Positions 37,816 through 47,568 are shown, counted from the first letter of the stretch. The stretch is DNA of 64,000 bases from Trinickia symbiotica (GCF_002934455.1 NZ_PTIR01000019.1:62001-126000), one strand, 5' to 3'. The notes: generated by a model not told the origin, from the sequence alone. A program made the numbers and translations.

Positions 37816-39831
37816 TCACGATTGCTCGCCCATCTCCATGACCAGCAACTGCGCGCCGTCGGCAACCTGATCGCCCACCGCGAAGAGCACTTCCGCGATC
37901 TTGCCGGCGGTCGGCGCGCCGATCGTATGCTCCATCTTCATCGCTTCCATGACGATGAGCGGCGCGCCCTTCTCCACCACAGCGCCGGGTTCGACGAGCA
38001 CCGCGATCACCTTGCCCGGCATCGGAGCGGTCAGGCGCCCCTCGCCGTGCTCCGCATCGGCCGCATGCGCGAGCAGGTTCGTCCATTCGAACGCGAGCGA
38101 CGTGCCCTGGCAAAACACATGAAACACGTCATCGTCGACGAATACGCGCCCCGTCACGCGGCTATCGCCAATATGCGCGCCGAGCGCATGCGGCTCGCTG
38201 CCGCGCCACCAATCGAACGGCTCGGTCCATTGCGCATGCTCGAGCGACCGAGCATCGCCGTCGCGCAAGTAGACCACGCGAAACGCCTCGTCTCGCTCAA
38301 CATCGCGCCAGTCGATCGATTGTCGGTACGGACCATTGAGCCGCCAATGCGACAACGCATCCCACGGCGATGCGCCATGAGCCAGACCGCCCTCGCGCGT
38401 CAACAACGCGGCGCACGCCAGCGCGAGCGCCTCCTTGAACGGCCTCGACGCGGGGGCGAAAAGCGCGTCGCGATGCCGCTCGATGAGGCCCGTGTCGAGG
38501 TCCGCGCAGGCGAACGGTTCGCTTGCCACGACGCGCCGCAAGAACTCGACGTTCGTCTGCGGACCGACCGCCTCGCAATCCTTGAGCGCATGCGCAAGAC
38601 GCGCCAGCGCTTCGTCCCGGTCCGCGCCATGCACGATGAGCTTGGCGATCATCGGATCGTAGAACGGCGTGATCGCGTCGCCTTCGCGTACGCCGCTGTC
38701 GACCCGCACCGGTGCTCGCGTCGGCGTGCCGATCGTGAACTCGACGGCTTCCGGCATGCGCAGATACTTGAGCGTGCCCGTGGACGGCAAAAAGCCGCGC
38801 GATGGATTCTCCGCGTAGATGCGCGCCTCGATCGCATGGCCTCGGACCCGGAGCTCGTCCTGGCTCAACGGCAGCGGCTCGCCTGCCGCAACGCGCAACT
38901 GCCACTCGACGAGGTCCTGCCCGGTGATCATCTCGGTGACCGGATGCTCGACCTGCAGGCGAGTATTCATCTCCATGAAGTAGAACTGGCCGTCCGCCAT
39001 GATGAATTCGACGGTGCCCGCTCCCACGTACTCGACGGCGCGCGCCGCCGCGACCGCGGCCTCGCCCATCGCGCGGCGCAGCTCGTCCGACAAGCCCGGC
39101 GCCGGCGCCTCCTCGAGCACTTTCTGATGGCGACGCTGCACCGAACAGTCGCGGTCGAACAAGTACACGGCGCCGCCCTGCGTGTCGGCGAATACCTGCA
39201 CCTCGATATGGCGCGGTCGCGTCAGATACTTTTCGATGAGCACACGGTCGTTGCCGAAACTGCTCGCCGCTTCGCGCTTGCATGAAGCCAGTGCCGCCGC
39301 GAAATCCTCACCGCGCTCGACGACGCGCATCCCCTTTCCCCCGCCGCCCGCGCTCGCTTTCAGCAGCACCGGATAGCCGATCTCGTCGGCCTCGCCCCGC
39401 AATAGTTCGGCGTCCTGATCGTCGCCGTGGTAGCCCGGCACGAGCGGTACCGCCGCCGCATGCATCAAGGCCTTCGCCGCGGCCTTCGACCCCATCGCGG
39501 CAATCGCCGAAACGGGCGGCCCGATGAAGACGAGTCCCGCCTTTTCACACGCATGCGCGAAATCTTCGTTCTCCGAAAGAAAGCCGTAGCCGGGATGGAC
39601 GGCTTGCGCGCCGGTCCGCAACGCGGCCTCGATGATGCGTTCGATGCGCAAATAGCTGTCCGCGGCCGCCGAGCCGCCGATGTGGACCGCTTCATCGCAG
39701 GCGGCGACATGCTTGGCATTCGCATCGGCGTCGGAATAGACGGCGACGCTCGCGATACCGAGCCGCTTGCAGGTTGCGGCAACGCGGCACGCGATTTCCC
39801 CGCGGTTCGCGATCAGGATTTTGTTGAACAT
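37816..39831 (-). CDS. liuD: Methylcrotonyl-CoA carboxylase biotin-containing (alpha) subunit
   Basis: Biotin carboxylase/carrier subunit of 671 residues. ATG at 39829-39831 begins MFNKILIANRGEIACRV. The ATP-grasp domain has KASAGGGGKGMRVVE and the carboxylase core FYFMEMNTRLQVEHPVTE. The C-terminal biotinyl domain has the acceptor lysine in VMEAMKMEHT. With liuB it carboxylates 3-methylcrotonyl-CoA in leucine breakdown. It is the last gene of the operon and starts 13 bp after the liuC stop. HMG-CoA lyase (liuE) is not adjacent. Confidence 0.93.
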   Translation of the reverse strand: MFNKILIANRGEIACRVAATCKRLGIASVAVYSDADANAKHVAACDEAVHIGGSAAADSYLRIERIIEAALRTGAQAVHPGYGFLSENEDFAHACEKAGLVFIGPPVSAIAAMGSKAAAKALMHAAAVPLVPGYHGDDQDAELLRGEADEIGYPVLLKASAGGGGKGMRVVERGEDFAAALASCKREAASSFGNDRVLIEKYLTRPRHIEVQVFADTQGGAVYLFDRDCSVQRRHQKVLEEAPAPGLSDELRRAMGEAAVAAARAVEYVGAGTVEFIMADGQFYFMEMNTRLQVEHPVTEMITGQDLVEWQLRVAAGEPLPLSQDELRVRGHAIEARIYAENPSRGFLPSTGTLKYLRMPEAVEFTIGTPTRAPVRVDSGVREGDAITPFYDPMIAKLIVHGADRDEALARLAHALKDCEAVGPQTNVEFLRRVVASEPFACADLDTGLIERHRDALFAPASRPFKEALALACAALLTREGGLAHGASPWDALSHWRLNGPYRQSIDWRDVERDEAFRVVYLRDGDARSLEHAQWTEPFDWWRGSEPHALGAHIGDSRVTGRVFVDDDVFHVFCQGTSLAFEWTNLLAHAADAEHGEGRLTAPMPGKVIAVLVEPGAVVEKGAPLIVMEAMKMEHTIGAPTAGKIAEVLFAVGDQVADGAQLLVMEMGEQS

Positions 39832-39844
39832 GAAATGTCTCGGA

Positions 39845-40630
39845 TCAATCGCGCCAAGAAGGCGCGCGTTTTTCCAAAAACGAGGCCACGCCTTCCCGCC
39901 CCTCGGCGCTCGCACGGATGCGAGCGATGCGTCCGGCCGTATCGTCGATCAGCGCTTCGTCGAGCGCATGACCCGCGATGTCCTGCACGAGCCGCTTCGA
40001 TTCGCGCACCGCCTGTGGGCCGTTCGCGCAAAGCGTCGCGGCAATTTTCCGCACCGTTGCATCGAGCGTCTCCGTCGTGGCTGCTTCGTGAACGAGGCCC
40101 AAGCGAAGCGCCGTCGCGCAATCGAATTGCTCCGCCGTCGTGAAATAGCGCCGCGATGCGCGCTCACCGAGCGCGCGAACGACGTAGGGCGCAATCGTCG
40201 CAGCAATGAGACCGAGCCTTGCCTCGGAAAGGCAAAACCGTGCGCTATCGACGGCAACGACGATGTCGCTCGCGGCAATGAGGCCAACGCCGCCTGCATA
40301 CGCGTCCCCCGATACCCGCGCAATCACCGGCTTCGACGAGCGATAGATGACAGCGAGCATGTCGGCGAGCCGCCTCGCGTCCGCGCGATTCTCCTCATCG
40401 GAGAATGTCGCCATCTTCTTCATCCAGTTGAGATCGGCGCCCGCGCAAAAGGCCGCGCCGTTTGCCGCCAGCACGATGGCTCGCACGTCGTCGCGCGCGT
40501 CGAGTTGCCTGAATGCGTCCGTCAGTTCCGCAATCATCGCCTCGTTGAAAGCGTTGCGCACGTCGGGGCGGTTGAGCGTTACCGTCGCTACGCGCTCGGA
40601 AAGCGCGACTTCCAGCATGGCGTACTGCAT
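39845..40630 (-). CDS. liuC: Methylglutaconyl-CoA hydratase (enoyl-CoA hydratase family)
   Basis: Crotonase-fold enzyme of 261 residues; ATG at 40628-40630 with GGAGAC upstream. Oxyanion-hole segments are AAFCAGADLNWMKKM (~64) and GDAYAGGVGLIAASDIVVA (~108), followed by CLSEARLGL. Its position between the two methylcrotonyl-CoA carboxylase genes identifies it as LiuC, hydrating 3-methylglutaconyl-CoA to HMG-CoA. Confidence 0.92.
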   Translation of the reverse strand: MQYAMLEVALSERVATVTLNRPDVRNAFNEAMIAELTDAFRQLDARDDVRAIVLAANGAAFCAGADLNWMKKMATFSDEENRADARRLADMLAVIYRSSKPVIARVSGDAYAGGVGLIAASDIVVAVDSARFCLSEARLGLIAATIAPYVVRALGERASRRYFTTAEQFDCATALRLGLVHEAATTETLDATVRKIAATLCANGPQAVRESKRLVQDIAGHALDEALIDDTAGRIARIRASAEGREGVASFLEKRAPSWRD

Positions 40631-40721
40631 CGATTGTCTCCTGCCGAATTCGTCAGCCGTTGACGTCCTGTGGTTCAAATGCCGTCTTCACTGCATCTGC
40701 ACTGTCCAGGCGCCGTCGGCA

Positions 40722-42329
40722 TCACATTCTGAATACGCCGAAGCGCGTCTCCTCGATCGGCGCATTCATCGCGGCCGATAAACCGAGTCCGAGCACATCG
40801 CGCGTGTGCGCCGGATCGATGACCCCATCGTCCCAGAGCCGCGCACTCGCGTAATAAGGGTGTCCCTGGTGCTCGTATTGGTCGCGGATCGGCTTCTTGA
40901 ACGCTTCCTCCTCCTCGGCGCTCCACGTGCCGCCTTTCGCCTCGATGCCGTCGCGCTTGACGGTCGCGAGCACCGATGCGGCCTGCTCTCCGCCCATCAC
41001 CGAAATGCGCGCGTTCGGCCACATCCAGAGAAACCGCGGCGAGTATGCACGGCCGCACATGCCGTAATTGCCGGCGCCGAACGAGCCGCCGATGATGACC
41101 GTGAACTTCGGCACCTTCGCCGTCGCGACCGCCGTGACCATCTTCGCGCCGTGGCGCGCGATGCCTTCGTTCTCGTACTTGCGGCCCACCATGAAGCCGG
41201 TGATGTTCTGCAAAAAGACGAGCGGAATCTTGCGCTGACAGCAGAGCTCGATGAAATGCGCGCCCTTGACGGCCGATTCCGAGAACAGAATGCCGTTGTT
41301 CGCGACAATGCCGACGGGATAGCCCCAGATGTGCGCGAAGCCCGTCACGAGCGTGGTGCCGTAGCGCGCCTTGAATTCGTCGAATTCCGAGTCGTCGACG
41401 AGACGAGCAATGACTTCGCGGACGTCGAACGGCTTGCGTGTATCGACGGGAATCACGCCGTAAAGGCTTTGCGCGTCGTAACGCGGCGGTTTCGGCTCCC
41501 GGACCGCCATGGGCAGTTGCTTGACGCGGTTGAGCTTCGAGACGATGCTGCGCGCGATCGCGAGCGCATGCGCGTCGTTCTGCGCGAGATGGTCGGCGAC
41601 GCCGGAGAGCCGCGTATGCACATCCCCTCCGCCGAGATCCTCGGCACTGACCTCTTCGCCTGTCGCCGCCTTGACGAGCGGCGGACCGCCAAGAAAAATC
41701 GTGCCCTGGTTCTTGACGATGATCGATTCGTCGCTCATCGCGGGCACATAGGCGCCGCCGGCCGTGCACGAGCCCATGACGACGGCAATCTGCGCGATGC
41801 CGGCCGCGGACAAGTTCGCCTGGTTATAGAAGATCCGCCCGAAGTGGTCCCGATCGGGGAACACGTCGTCCTGATTGGGCAGATTGGCTCCGCCCGAATC
41901 GACGAGATAGACGCACGGCAGCCGGTTCTCCGCGGCGATCTCTTGCGCGCGCACGTGCTTTTTCACCGTCACCGGATAGTAGGTGCCGCCCTTGACCGTC
42001 GCGTCGTTGCATACGATCACGCACTCCTGCCCGGCGATACGGCCGATGCCGGTGATGATGCCGGCCCCGGGCGCGGCGTCGTGGTACATGCCGAAGGCCG
42101 CCAATTGCGAAAGCTCGAGAAACGGCGTGCCCGGGTCGAGCAGTTGCGCGATGCGATCGCGCGGCAGCAGCTTGCCGCGCGAGACGTGCTTGTCGCGCGC
42201 CGCTTGCCCGCCGCCCAACGCGAGATGCGCGACTTTCGTGCGCAGGTCGGCGACGAGCGCCTCGAGCGCGCCCGCATTGGCCCGGAATTCATCCGAGCGC
42301 GGATTGAGCTTGCTTTCGATGATCAGCAT
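40722..42329 (-). CDS. liuB: Methylcrotonyl-CoA carboxylase carboxyltransferase (beta) subunit
   Basis: Carboxyltransferase of 535 residues with crotonase-type halves. Characteristic stretches are [15 protein letters not shown] at the start, [38 protein letters not shown] and the C-terminal [20 protein letters not shown]. These separate methylcrotonyl- from propionyl-CoA carboxylase beta chains. The 90-bp gaps to liuA and liuC are within operon range. Confidence 0.94.
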   Translation of the reverse strand: MLIIESKLNPRSDEFRANAGALEALVADLRTKVAHLALGGGQAARDKHVSRGKLLPRDRIAQLLDPGTPFLELSQLAAFGMYHDAAPGAGIITGIGRIAGQECVIVCNDATVKGGTYYPVTVKKHVRAQEIAAENRLPCVYLVDSGGANLPNQDDVFPDRDHFGRIFYNQANLSAAGIAQIAVVMGSCTAGGAYVPAMSDESIIVKNQGTIFLGGPPLVKAATGEEVSAEDLGGGDVHTRLSGVADHLAQNDAHALAIARSIVSKLNRVKQLPMAVREPKPPRYDAQSLYGVIPVDTRKPFDVREVIARLVDDSEFDEFKARYGTTLVTGFAHIWGYPVGIVANNGILFSESAVKGAHFIELCCQRKIPLVFLQNITGFMVGRKYENEGIARHGAKMVTAVATAKVPKFTVIIGGSFGAGNYGMCGRAYSPRFLWMWPNARISVMGGEQAASVLATVKRDGIEAKGGTWSAEEEEAFKKPIRDQYEHQGHPYYASARLWDDGVIDPAHTRDVLGLGLSAAMNAPIEETRFGVFRM

Positions 42330-42419
42330 AAGATCGACTGCTTCCGCTTGCGGCCGTCACAGAAGCCACGGCCGAACGTTCGTTGTACTGAGTAAATCGG
42401 TGCGGGACGACGCACCGGC

Positions 42420-43601
42420 TCACGCCGTTTCCGAGAACAGCTCCCGGCCGATCAGCATGCGGCGGATTTCGCTCGTGCCGGCGCCGATTTCGTAGAGCTT
42501 CGCGTCGCGCCACAGGCGGCCGACAGGGAATTCGTTGATATAGCCATTGCCGCCGAGAATCTGAATTGCCTCGCCGGCCATCCAGGTCGCCTTTTCGGCG
42601 GTATAGAGAATGACGCCCGCGCAGTCCTTGCGCACCTGGCGCACATGCTCCCTGCCGAGCGTATCGAGCTGGCGGCCCACCGCATAGAGATAGGCGCGGC
42701 AAGCCTGCAGCGTCGTGTACATGTCCGCCACCTTGCCCTGGATAAGCTGAAATTCGCCGATCGACTGGCCGAACTGCTTGCGATCGTGGATATACGGAAC
42801 GACGGCGTCCATGCAAGCGAGCATGATGCCTGTCGGGCCGCCCGCGAGCACGGCGCGCTCGTAATCGAGCCCGCTCATCAACACGTTCACTCCGCCGTTC
42901 AGCTTGCCGAGGATATTTTCTTCCGGCACTTCGACATCCTCGAAGACGAGCTCGCCCGTATGCGAGCCGCGCATGCCGAGCTTGTCGAGCTTTTGCGCGA
43001 CGGAAAAGCCCTTCATCCCCTTTTCGACGATGAATGCCGTCATGCCGCGCGGGCCGGCCTCGGGGTCGGTCTTCGCATAGACGACGAGCGTGTCGCAATC
43101 GGGCCCGTTCGTGATCCACATCTTCGTGCCGTTCAGCACGTAACGGTCGCCGCGCTTGTCGGCGCGCAGCCTCATGCTGACGACGTCCGAGCCGGCGTTG
43201 GGCTCGCTCATCGCCAAGGCGCCGACGTGCTCGCCGGAGACGAGCTTCGGAAGATATTTGCGCTTCTGCGCCTCGGTGCCGTTGCGATGAATCTGGTTGA
43301 CGCAGAGATTCGAATGCGCGCCGTACGAGAGACCGACGGAAGCCGACGCGCGCGAAATCTCCTCCATCGCGACCATATGTGCCGTGTAACCCATGTCCGC
43401 GCCGCCGTACTCCTCGGCGACGGTCATGCCGAGCACGCCGAGCTCGCCGAACTTGCGCCAGAGGTCCATCGGAAACTGATCGGTGCGGTCGATTTCGGCC
43501 GCACGCGGCGCGATCTCCTTCGACGCAAAGTTGGCCAGCGTATCGCGCAGCATGTCGATATCTTCGCCGAGCGCAAACTGCAGTCCGGGCACGTTGCTCA
43601 T
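42420..43601 (-). CDS. liuA: Isovaleryl-CoA dehydrogenase
   Basis: FAD-dependent acyl-CoA dehydrogenase of 393 residues, first gene of the leucine operon. ATG at 43599-43601 has GGAGAC upstream. Family blocks are [33 protein letters not shown] and [13 protein letters not shown] [15 protein letters not shown]; the catalytic Glu typical of isovaleryl enzymes lies in [15 protein letters not shown] rather than near the C-terminus. It oxidises isovaleryl-CoA to 3-methylcrotonyl-CoA. Confidence 0.94.
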   Translation of the reverse strand: MSNVPGLQFALGEDIDMLRDTLANFASKEIAPRAAEIDRTDQFPMDLWRKFGELGVLGMTVAEEYGGADMGYTAHMVAMEEISRASASVGLSYGAHSNLCVNQIHRNGTEAQKRKYLPKLVSGEHVGALAMSEPNAGSDVVSMRLRADKRGDRYVLNGTKMWITNGPDCDTLVVYAKTDPEAGPRGMTAFIVEKGMKGFSVAQKLDKLGMRGSHTGELVFEDVEVPEENILGKLNGGVNVLMSGLDYERAVLAGGPTGIMLACMDAVVPYIHDRKQFGQSIGEFQLIQGKVADMYTTLQACRAYLYAVGRQLDTLGREHVRQVRKDCAGVILYTAEKATWMAGEAIQILGGNGYINEFPVGRLWRDAKLYEIGAGTSEIRRMLIGRELFSETA

Positions 43602-43726
43602 GAATGTCTCCACGTCCTCGAATTCGGAAGGCGGCCCGCCGCCGCGCCTCGGTCAGGCGCGCGACGCCGCATTGTTCGGTCACCGCGCATTTCACGCCAC
43701 ATTTACGTATGCGTCAATAGGTTTTT

Positions 43727-43741
43727 TTGAGTATCGCTCAA
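43727..43741. promoter_or_regulatory. Short palindrome in the liuA/TetR divergent promoter
   Basis: TTGAGTATCGCTCAA: five-base arms TTGAG/CTCAA around a five-base centre, ~126 bp upstream of liuA and ~86 bp upstream of the TetR gene. Position and shape fit a TetR-family operator; a further partial dyad around GGTAGTGATACC (~43786) is an alternative. Confidence 0.4.
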
Positions 43742-43812
43742 CTTTTGTCTCGCGCACAATTCCCGCCGCACGGTGCTAATATCGGTAGTGATACCCGACA
43801 TCCAGGCAGAAC

Positions 43813-44568
43813 TTGAACGTCACTCAGGAAATGGACGAACTCAAGGCGGAAGCGAACGGAACGCGTCGCCATCCCGCGGGCCCGAAGTCCCAGCAGCGCG
43901 TGAGGGACATCCTTCAGGCCGGCCGCGACGTGTTCGCCGAAAAAGGCTACGAACGCGCCACCACGGCCGAAATCGCGCAGCGCGTCGGCGTCTCGGAAGC
44001 CACCGTCTTCAGCTACTTTCGCGGCAAGCGCGAGCTATGCGCGCGCGTCATCAGCGAGTGGTACGACGAAATCATCGCCGCGATCGAAGACGGCCTGCCG
44101 CGCGACGGCAGCGTTCGCCAACAGTTCGCTTTCATCGTTCGGATGCATTTGCGATTGATGCTCATCCACGGCACGGGGCTTTGCTCGCTCGTGCTATCGG
44201 AGGGCCGCACGAAGCAGCACGCGCTCGGCGACGAACTGACGGCCCTGCAGCGGCGCTACACGGCACCGCTGATGCGTGTTCTCGCGCACGGCCAGCAGAC
44301 GGGGCAAGTCCGTACCGACGTGCCGCTGCGGCTGATGCGCTCGATGGTATTCGGGCCGATGGAGCACGTGCTCTGGGAAGCGACGCTCGCGCATCGCAGC
44401 ACCGATATCGAGGTCACGGCGGAGCGGCTCGTCGAGTTGCTTTGGGCGGCGTTGCAACCGCCGGCGCCTGACGTCGCGGCGCTGGCACGGTTGAGGGACG
44501 ACATGAGCGAGGCGATGCGGCGCTATGAGGCCGCGGCGCAAGCGAAGAAAAGTGCTATACCAATCTGA
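43813..44568 (+). CDS. TetR-family repressor, LiuQ-like
   Basis: Regulator of 251 residues read from TTG 43813 (AGG six bases upstream), or 245 from ATG 43831. The N-terminal helix-turn-helix is IAQRVGVSEATVFSYFRGKRELCARVI. The C-terminal ligand domain is unassigned. In beta-proteobacteria a TetR protein, LiuQ, has been proposed to control leucine catabolism in place of LiuR, and this gene is divergent from liuA, so that assignment is favoured. Its last codons (SAIPI) run into a hairpin-rich intergenic element. Confidence 0.82.
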   Translation: MNVTQEMDELKAEANGTRRHPAGPKSQQRVRDILQAGRDVFAEKGYERATTAEIAQRVGVSEATVFSYFRGKRELCARVISEWYDEIIAAIEDGLPRDGSVRQQFAFIVRMHLRLMLIHGTGLCSLVLSEGRTKQHALGDELTALQRRYTAPLMRVLAHGQQTGQVRTDVPLRLMRSMVFGPMEHVLWEATLAHRSTDIEVTAERLVELLWAALQPPAPDVAALARLRDDMSEAMRRYEAAAQAKKSAIPI

Positions 44569-44640
44569 GCAACTGCCCAGAACAGGCCTTCAGGCCGGGG
44601 GCCCGGCTCGCCGCCCTGAAGGGCGCGGTTTAAAACCGAG
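44550..44640. repeat. Hairpin-rich palindromic element
   Basis: Three dyads lie close together: CCTTCAGG (44587-44594) with CCTGAAGG (44615-44622); inside it GCCGGG (44594-44599) with CCCGGC (44602-44607), which shares base 44594; then CGGTTTAAAACCG (44626-44638). This could be a bidirectional terminator or the end of a small transposon-derived element (IS200/IS605- or MITE-like). The last TetR codons overlap its left side. Confidence 0.45.
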
Positions 44641-44652
44641 GCTAGTTTGACC

Positions 44653-45672
44653 ATGACGACCCGACTGACACCCGCGCTCGCGTCGAAGTTCGCCGCGCTC
44701 GCCCTTTCGCATCTGACGCGCGAGTATCCGAACAAGCTGACCCATGCGCTCGCAGGCCCCGGGGACGTGCGTTCTCCGCGAGAACTGCACCCGATCTTCT
44801 ACGGCAGCTACGACTGGCATTCATGTGTCCACGGCTACTGGCTCGTGCTGCGCCTTCTCGAGCGTTATCCCGAGCTGCCCGAAGCGGCGCGGATCGTAGC
44901 GGTCGTCGACGAGCATCTCACGGACTCGAACGTCGAAGGCGAGCTCGCGTATCTGAACCTGCCCCACAACCGCAATTTCGAACGTCCGTACGGTTGGGCA
45001 TGGTTCCTTGCGCTCGCTGATCAGCTTCACGCGATGGCGGCCGCCGATGTGGCAAATGCAGCGCGCTGGGAGCAGGCAATCGCGCCGTTGACCGAGCTCT
45101 TCGTCGAGCGGTTCGAGGAATTCCTGCCCAAGGCGACCTACCCGTTGCGCGTCGGCACGCATTTCAACACGGCGTTCGCGCTGTCGCTCGCGCTCGAATT
45201 CGCGCGCGCGACAGCGCGCACCGGCCTCGCCGATCTGATTGCCGCCACCGCTCGCCGCTGGTATCTCGACGATCAGGACTGCCAAGCATGGGAACCGTCG
45301 GGCGACGAGTTCCTGTCGCCGTCGCTGATGGAAGCGGAGCTGATGCGGCGCGTGCTTTCGGCGGCCGAGTTCGCCGCCTGGCTCGACCGATTTCTTCCGC
45401 GGATTGCGCGGCGAGAACCCGCGACGCTGTTCGTCCCCGCGACGGTCACCGATCGCACCGACGGCAAAATCGCTCATCTCGACGGCCTCAACTTGAGCCG
45501 GGCCTGGTGCCAGCGTTCGCTTGCGCGAGCGCTGCCCGCGCACGACGCGCGCCACGCGCCGCTCGCCGATTCAGCCGAGCTGCACCTGCGGACGGCGCTT
45601 GCGCACGTGGCCGGCGACTACATGGGCGAGCACTGGCTCGCGACTTTTGCTCTACTCGCGCTCGAGGCGTAG
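44653..45672 (+). CDS. DUF2891 family protein
   Basis: Predicted soluble protein of 339 residues. The start is ATG 44653; a TTG at 44647 has the better-placed GAGG. Family-like motifs are FYGSYDWHSCVHGYWLVLRLL (~40-60), NRNFERPYGWAWFLALADQL, HFNTAFALSLALEFAR and the late HLDGLNLSRAWCQRSLA and YMGEHWLATFALLALEA. The alpha/alpha barrel feel and conserved His/Trp/Arg suggest a sugar-linked enzyme, but function is unknown. Confidence 0.78.
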   Translation: MTTRLTPALASKFAALALSHLTREYPNKLTHALAGPGDVRSPRELHPIFYGSYDWHSCVHGYWLVLRLLERYPELPEAARIVAVVDEHLTDSNVEGELAYLNLPHNRNFERPYGWAWFLALADQLHAMAAADVANAARWEQAIAPLTELFVERFEEFLPKATYPLRVGTHFNTAFALSLALEFARATARTGLADLIAATARRWYLDDQDCQAWEPSGDEFLSPSLMEAELMRRVLSAAEFAAWLDRFLPRIARREPATLFVPATVTDRTDGKIAHLDGLNLSRAWCQRSLARALPAHDARHAPLADSAELHLRTALAHVAGDYMGEHWLATFALLALEA

Positions 45673-45851
45673 AGTGTGTATCGCCCGCGGGCTGGCGGAA
45701 CGCCGATCATGCCCGCTTTTAAGCGATTTTTAAGCTGGCGTTCGTACTGTTGATTTGCACTCAATGCGCTGCCGGCCGAGAGGACGTAACATCCGGCGGC
45801 AGGCGCGTTGGTCTCCCATCTGGGTTTCTTTCATTCGACGGAGAGACTGCA

Positions 45852-46280
45852 ATGAAACGACTTGCGTTATCGGCAATGGCGGCACTCTTTGCCGCCGGCA
45901 TCTGGCAATCCGCGACGGCGGCCACGACCGCGCTCCCACCGGCCCGCCACCAGGGCGACATCACTTACTTGTCCGGCGGTGTAGGCAGCGACCAGGCGGC
46001 AGCGATCAAGCAGGCGATGCACGACTACCCGCTCGCGCTCGAATTCGTCGGCAAGACGAAGAGCAATGGCAACGAGTATCTGGCCGACGTCCCAGTCAAG
46101 GTAATCGGCACGCACGGCGAGACGATGTTGAGCACCGACGCGCAAGGACCTTTCATGCTGCTTTCGCTACCGAAGGGCCGCTATGTTGTAACAGCCAGCC
46201 ACGACGGCAAGACCGAGCGCCGGACCGTCGATATCGGCAGCGGTACGCACGCTCATGAAATGTTCCTCTGGACGATGTAA
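45852..46280 (+). CDS. Exported protein with carboxypeptidase-regulatory-like fold
   Basis: 142-residue protein starting at ATG 45852 with GGAGAG upstream. Signal peptide (residues 1-23, ending SATA) then a conserved exported core HQGDITYLSGGVGSDQAAA and a beta-sandwich part (NEYLADVPVKVIGTHGE, LPKGRYVVTASHDGKTERR) like CarboxypepD_reg/PEGA-type domains. Periplasmic or surface role unknown. First of three or four small same-strand genes leading to a Rieske protein. Confidence 0.72.
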   Translation: MKRLALSAMAALFAAGIWQSATAATTALPPARHQGDITYLSGGVGSDQAAAIKQAMHDYPLALEFVGKTKSNGNEYLADVPVKVIGTHGETMLSTDAQGPFMLLSLPKGRYVVTASHDGKTERRTVDIGSGTHAHEMFLWTM

Positions 46281-46308
46281 AGGAACAAAGAACCGGGCGC
46301 CCACATGG

Positions 46309-46407
46309 TTGCGCCCCGTCATCACGATCGCGCTGGTGCTGCCCGTTACGGTGGCCGTGCTGGTGATAACGCTCGGCATTTTCGGCCTGCTCGTTCGGTT
46401 GTTGTGA
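46309..46407 (+). CDS. Possible tiny transmembrane protein, TTG start
   Basis: A 32-residue frame from TTG 46309 encodes a single hydrophobic helix (ITIALVLPVTVAVLVITLG) and ends at TGA 46405-46407. No ATG exists in this frame and no well-placed ribosome site is seen, so it could be chance or a remnant; the helix is unusually clean for non-coding DNA. Confidence 0.3.
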   Translation: MRPVITIALVLPVTVAVLVITLGIFGLLVRLL

Positions 46408-46449
46408 ACGCGGGAAGGCACCGGCGCTTCAGGACAGTGAGGTGCTGCT

Positions 46450-46752
46450 ATGACTCATACCTTGATCGGCGTCATGACCGTCGCTTGCGTCGCGTGCGCG
46501 CTTCCGCTCGCGGCTCAGGCGGCGGACGACGGATCGCTCGCGATGCCCGATCCACTTGCCGCCTCGTCGCAGTCCGGGCACGACGGCTATTCGATGTTGC
46601 GGGTGAAATCGGGCCTCATCGCGCGTGACGGCGGCTCGAAGATCTCACCCGCTCTCTTCGGGCCGAACGCCATACCGAATTGGAAAGCGAAAGACCTCTT
46701 GAACGATTTCTCGACGCCGCGCCTCGAGGGCGAACGCTTTCGGTTCCGCTGA
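46450..46752 (+). CDS. Small exported hypothetical protein
   Basis: 100-residue protein with a signal peptide (MTHTLIGVMTVACVACALPL, cleavage near AQA-AD). The mature ~75 residues are Ser/Asp/Arg-rich with no cysteine or recognised domain and a basic end (LEGERFRFR). AGGTGCTGCT precedes the ATG. It lies 66 bp before the Rieske start on the same strand, so a periplasmic partner role is possible. Confidence 0.6.
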   Translation: MTHTLIGVMTVACVACALPLAAQAADDGSLAMPDPLAASSQSGHDGYSMLRVKSGLIARDGGSKISPALFGPNAIPNWKAKDLLNDFSTPRLEGERFRFR

Positions 46753-46817
46753 ATCGAACGGTGGATGGTGAAGACTGCTTGATATCGGAGCGGACTGACT
46801 CCGAAAGGAAGGGAAGC

Positions 46818-47474
46818 GTGGACAACGCAACCAACATACCGGGGCCCGCTCCGGAATCGCTGCCAAAGCCGATGGACCGGGAGCGCCGAACGTGGCTGAT
46901 CGCCACTTCGACGATCGGCGGGCTCGGCGCCATAGCAACGGTCGTGCCTTTCATCGATTCGCTCAATCCGCCCGCAAGCGCAAGAGCGGCCGGCGCGCCC
47001 GTGCGCGCGGACGTGTCGAAGCTCGACCCCGGCACGATGATGACGGTCGCCTGGCGAGGCAAGCCCGTGTTCCTCGTCAATCGCACGCCGCAAATGCTGA
47101 AGGAGGTCGACAAAGCGACGCCGATGGTCGCGGACCCCGACACGAAACATCCGTTCTCGATGCCGCTACCGAAGTATTGCCAGAACGCCTATCGCTCGCG
47201 AAAGGAGAACCCGGGCCTGCTCGTGGTGGTCGCCGTCTGCACGCATCTGGGCTGCACGCCGACGCAGCGTTTCCAACCGGGGCCTCAGCCGAATCTGCCG
47301 AGCGACTGGCCCGGCGGCTTTCTTTGCCCGTGTCACGGCTCGACCTACGATCTCGCGGGCCGCGTATTCAAGGACAAGCCCGCGCCGCAAAATCTCGACG
47401 TGCCTCCGTTCATGTTCGAGTCCTCGCCCACGCAACTCGTGATCGGCGCGGACGAAAACGGGGAAGCGACCTGA
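46818..47474 (+). CDS. Rieske iron-sulfur protein, ubiquinol-cytochrome c reductase type
   Basis: 218-residue Rieske protein. GTG 46818 is chosen for the purine-rich AGGAAGGGAAGC upstream and for fit to the family length; longer frames overlap the previous gene. One N-terminal membrane anchor (TWLIATSTIGGLGAIATVVP, ~25-45) precedes the periplasmic domain. Cluster ligands are in VCTHLGCTPTQ and LCPCHGSTYD, with the proline loop near PAPQNLDVPPF. The Rieske fold of cytochrome bc1 is clear, but no cytochrome b or c1 gene follows, so it is probably a second copy for another quinol or redox enzyme. Confidence 0.88.
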   Translation: MDNATNIPGPAPESLPKPMDRERRTWLIATSTIGGLGAIATVVPFIDSLNPPASARAAGAPVRADVSKLDPGTMMTVAWRGKPVFLVNRTPQMLKEVDKATPMVADPDTKHPFSMPLPKYCQNAYRSRKENPGLLVVVAVCTHLGCTPTQRFQPGPQPNLPSDWPGGFLCPCHGSTYDLAGRVFKDKPAPQNLDVPPFMFESSPTQLVIGADENGEAT

Positions 47475-47568
47475 ACCTGAGCGCGGGCGATCGGCAACGT
47501 TTGCGAATCCGGGCAAGCGCTGTGCGCCTTTTTCGGCATCGCCTGGCCGGACCTACAGCGGCGGCACC

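Noticed and set aside
46305-46628. Plus-strand 107-codon frame starting at ATG 46305
   Set aside because: It is Arg/His-rich and overlaps the exported 100-residue gene in another frame. The neighbouring frame holds a clean transmembrane helix instead.
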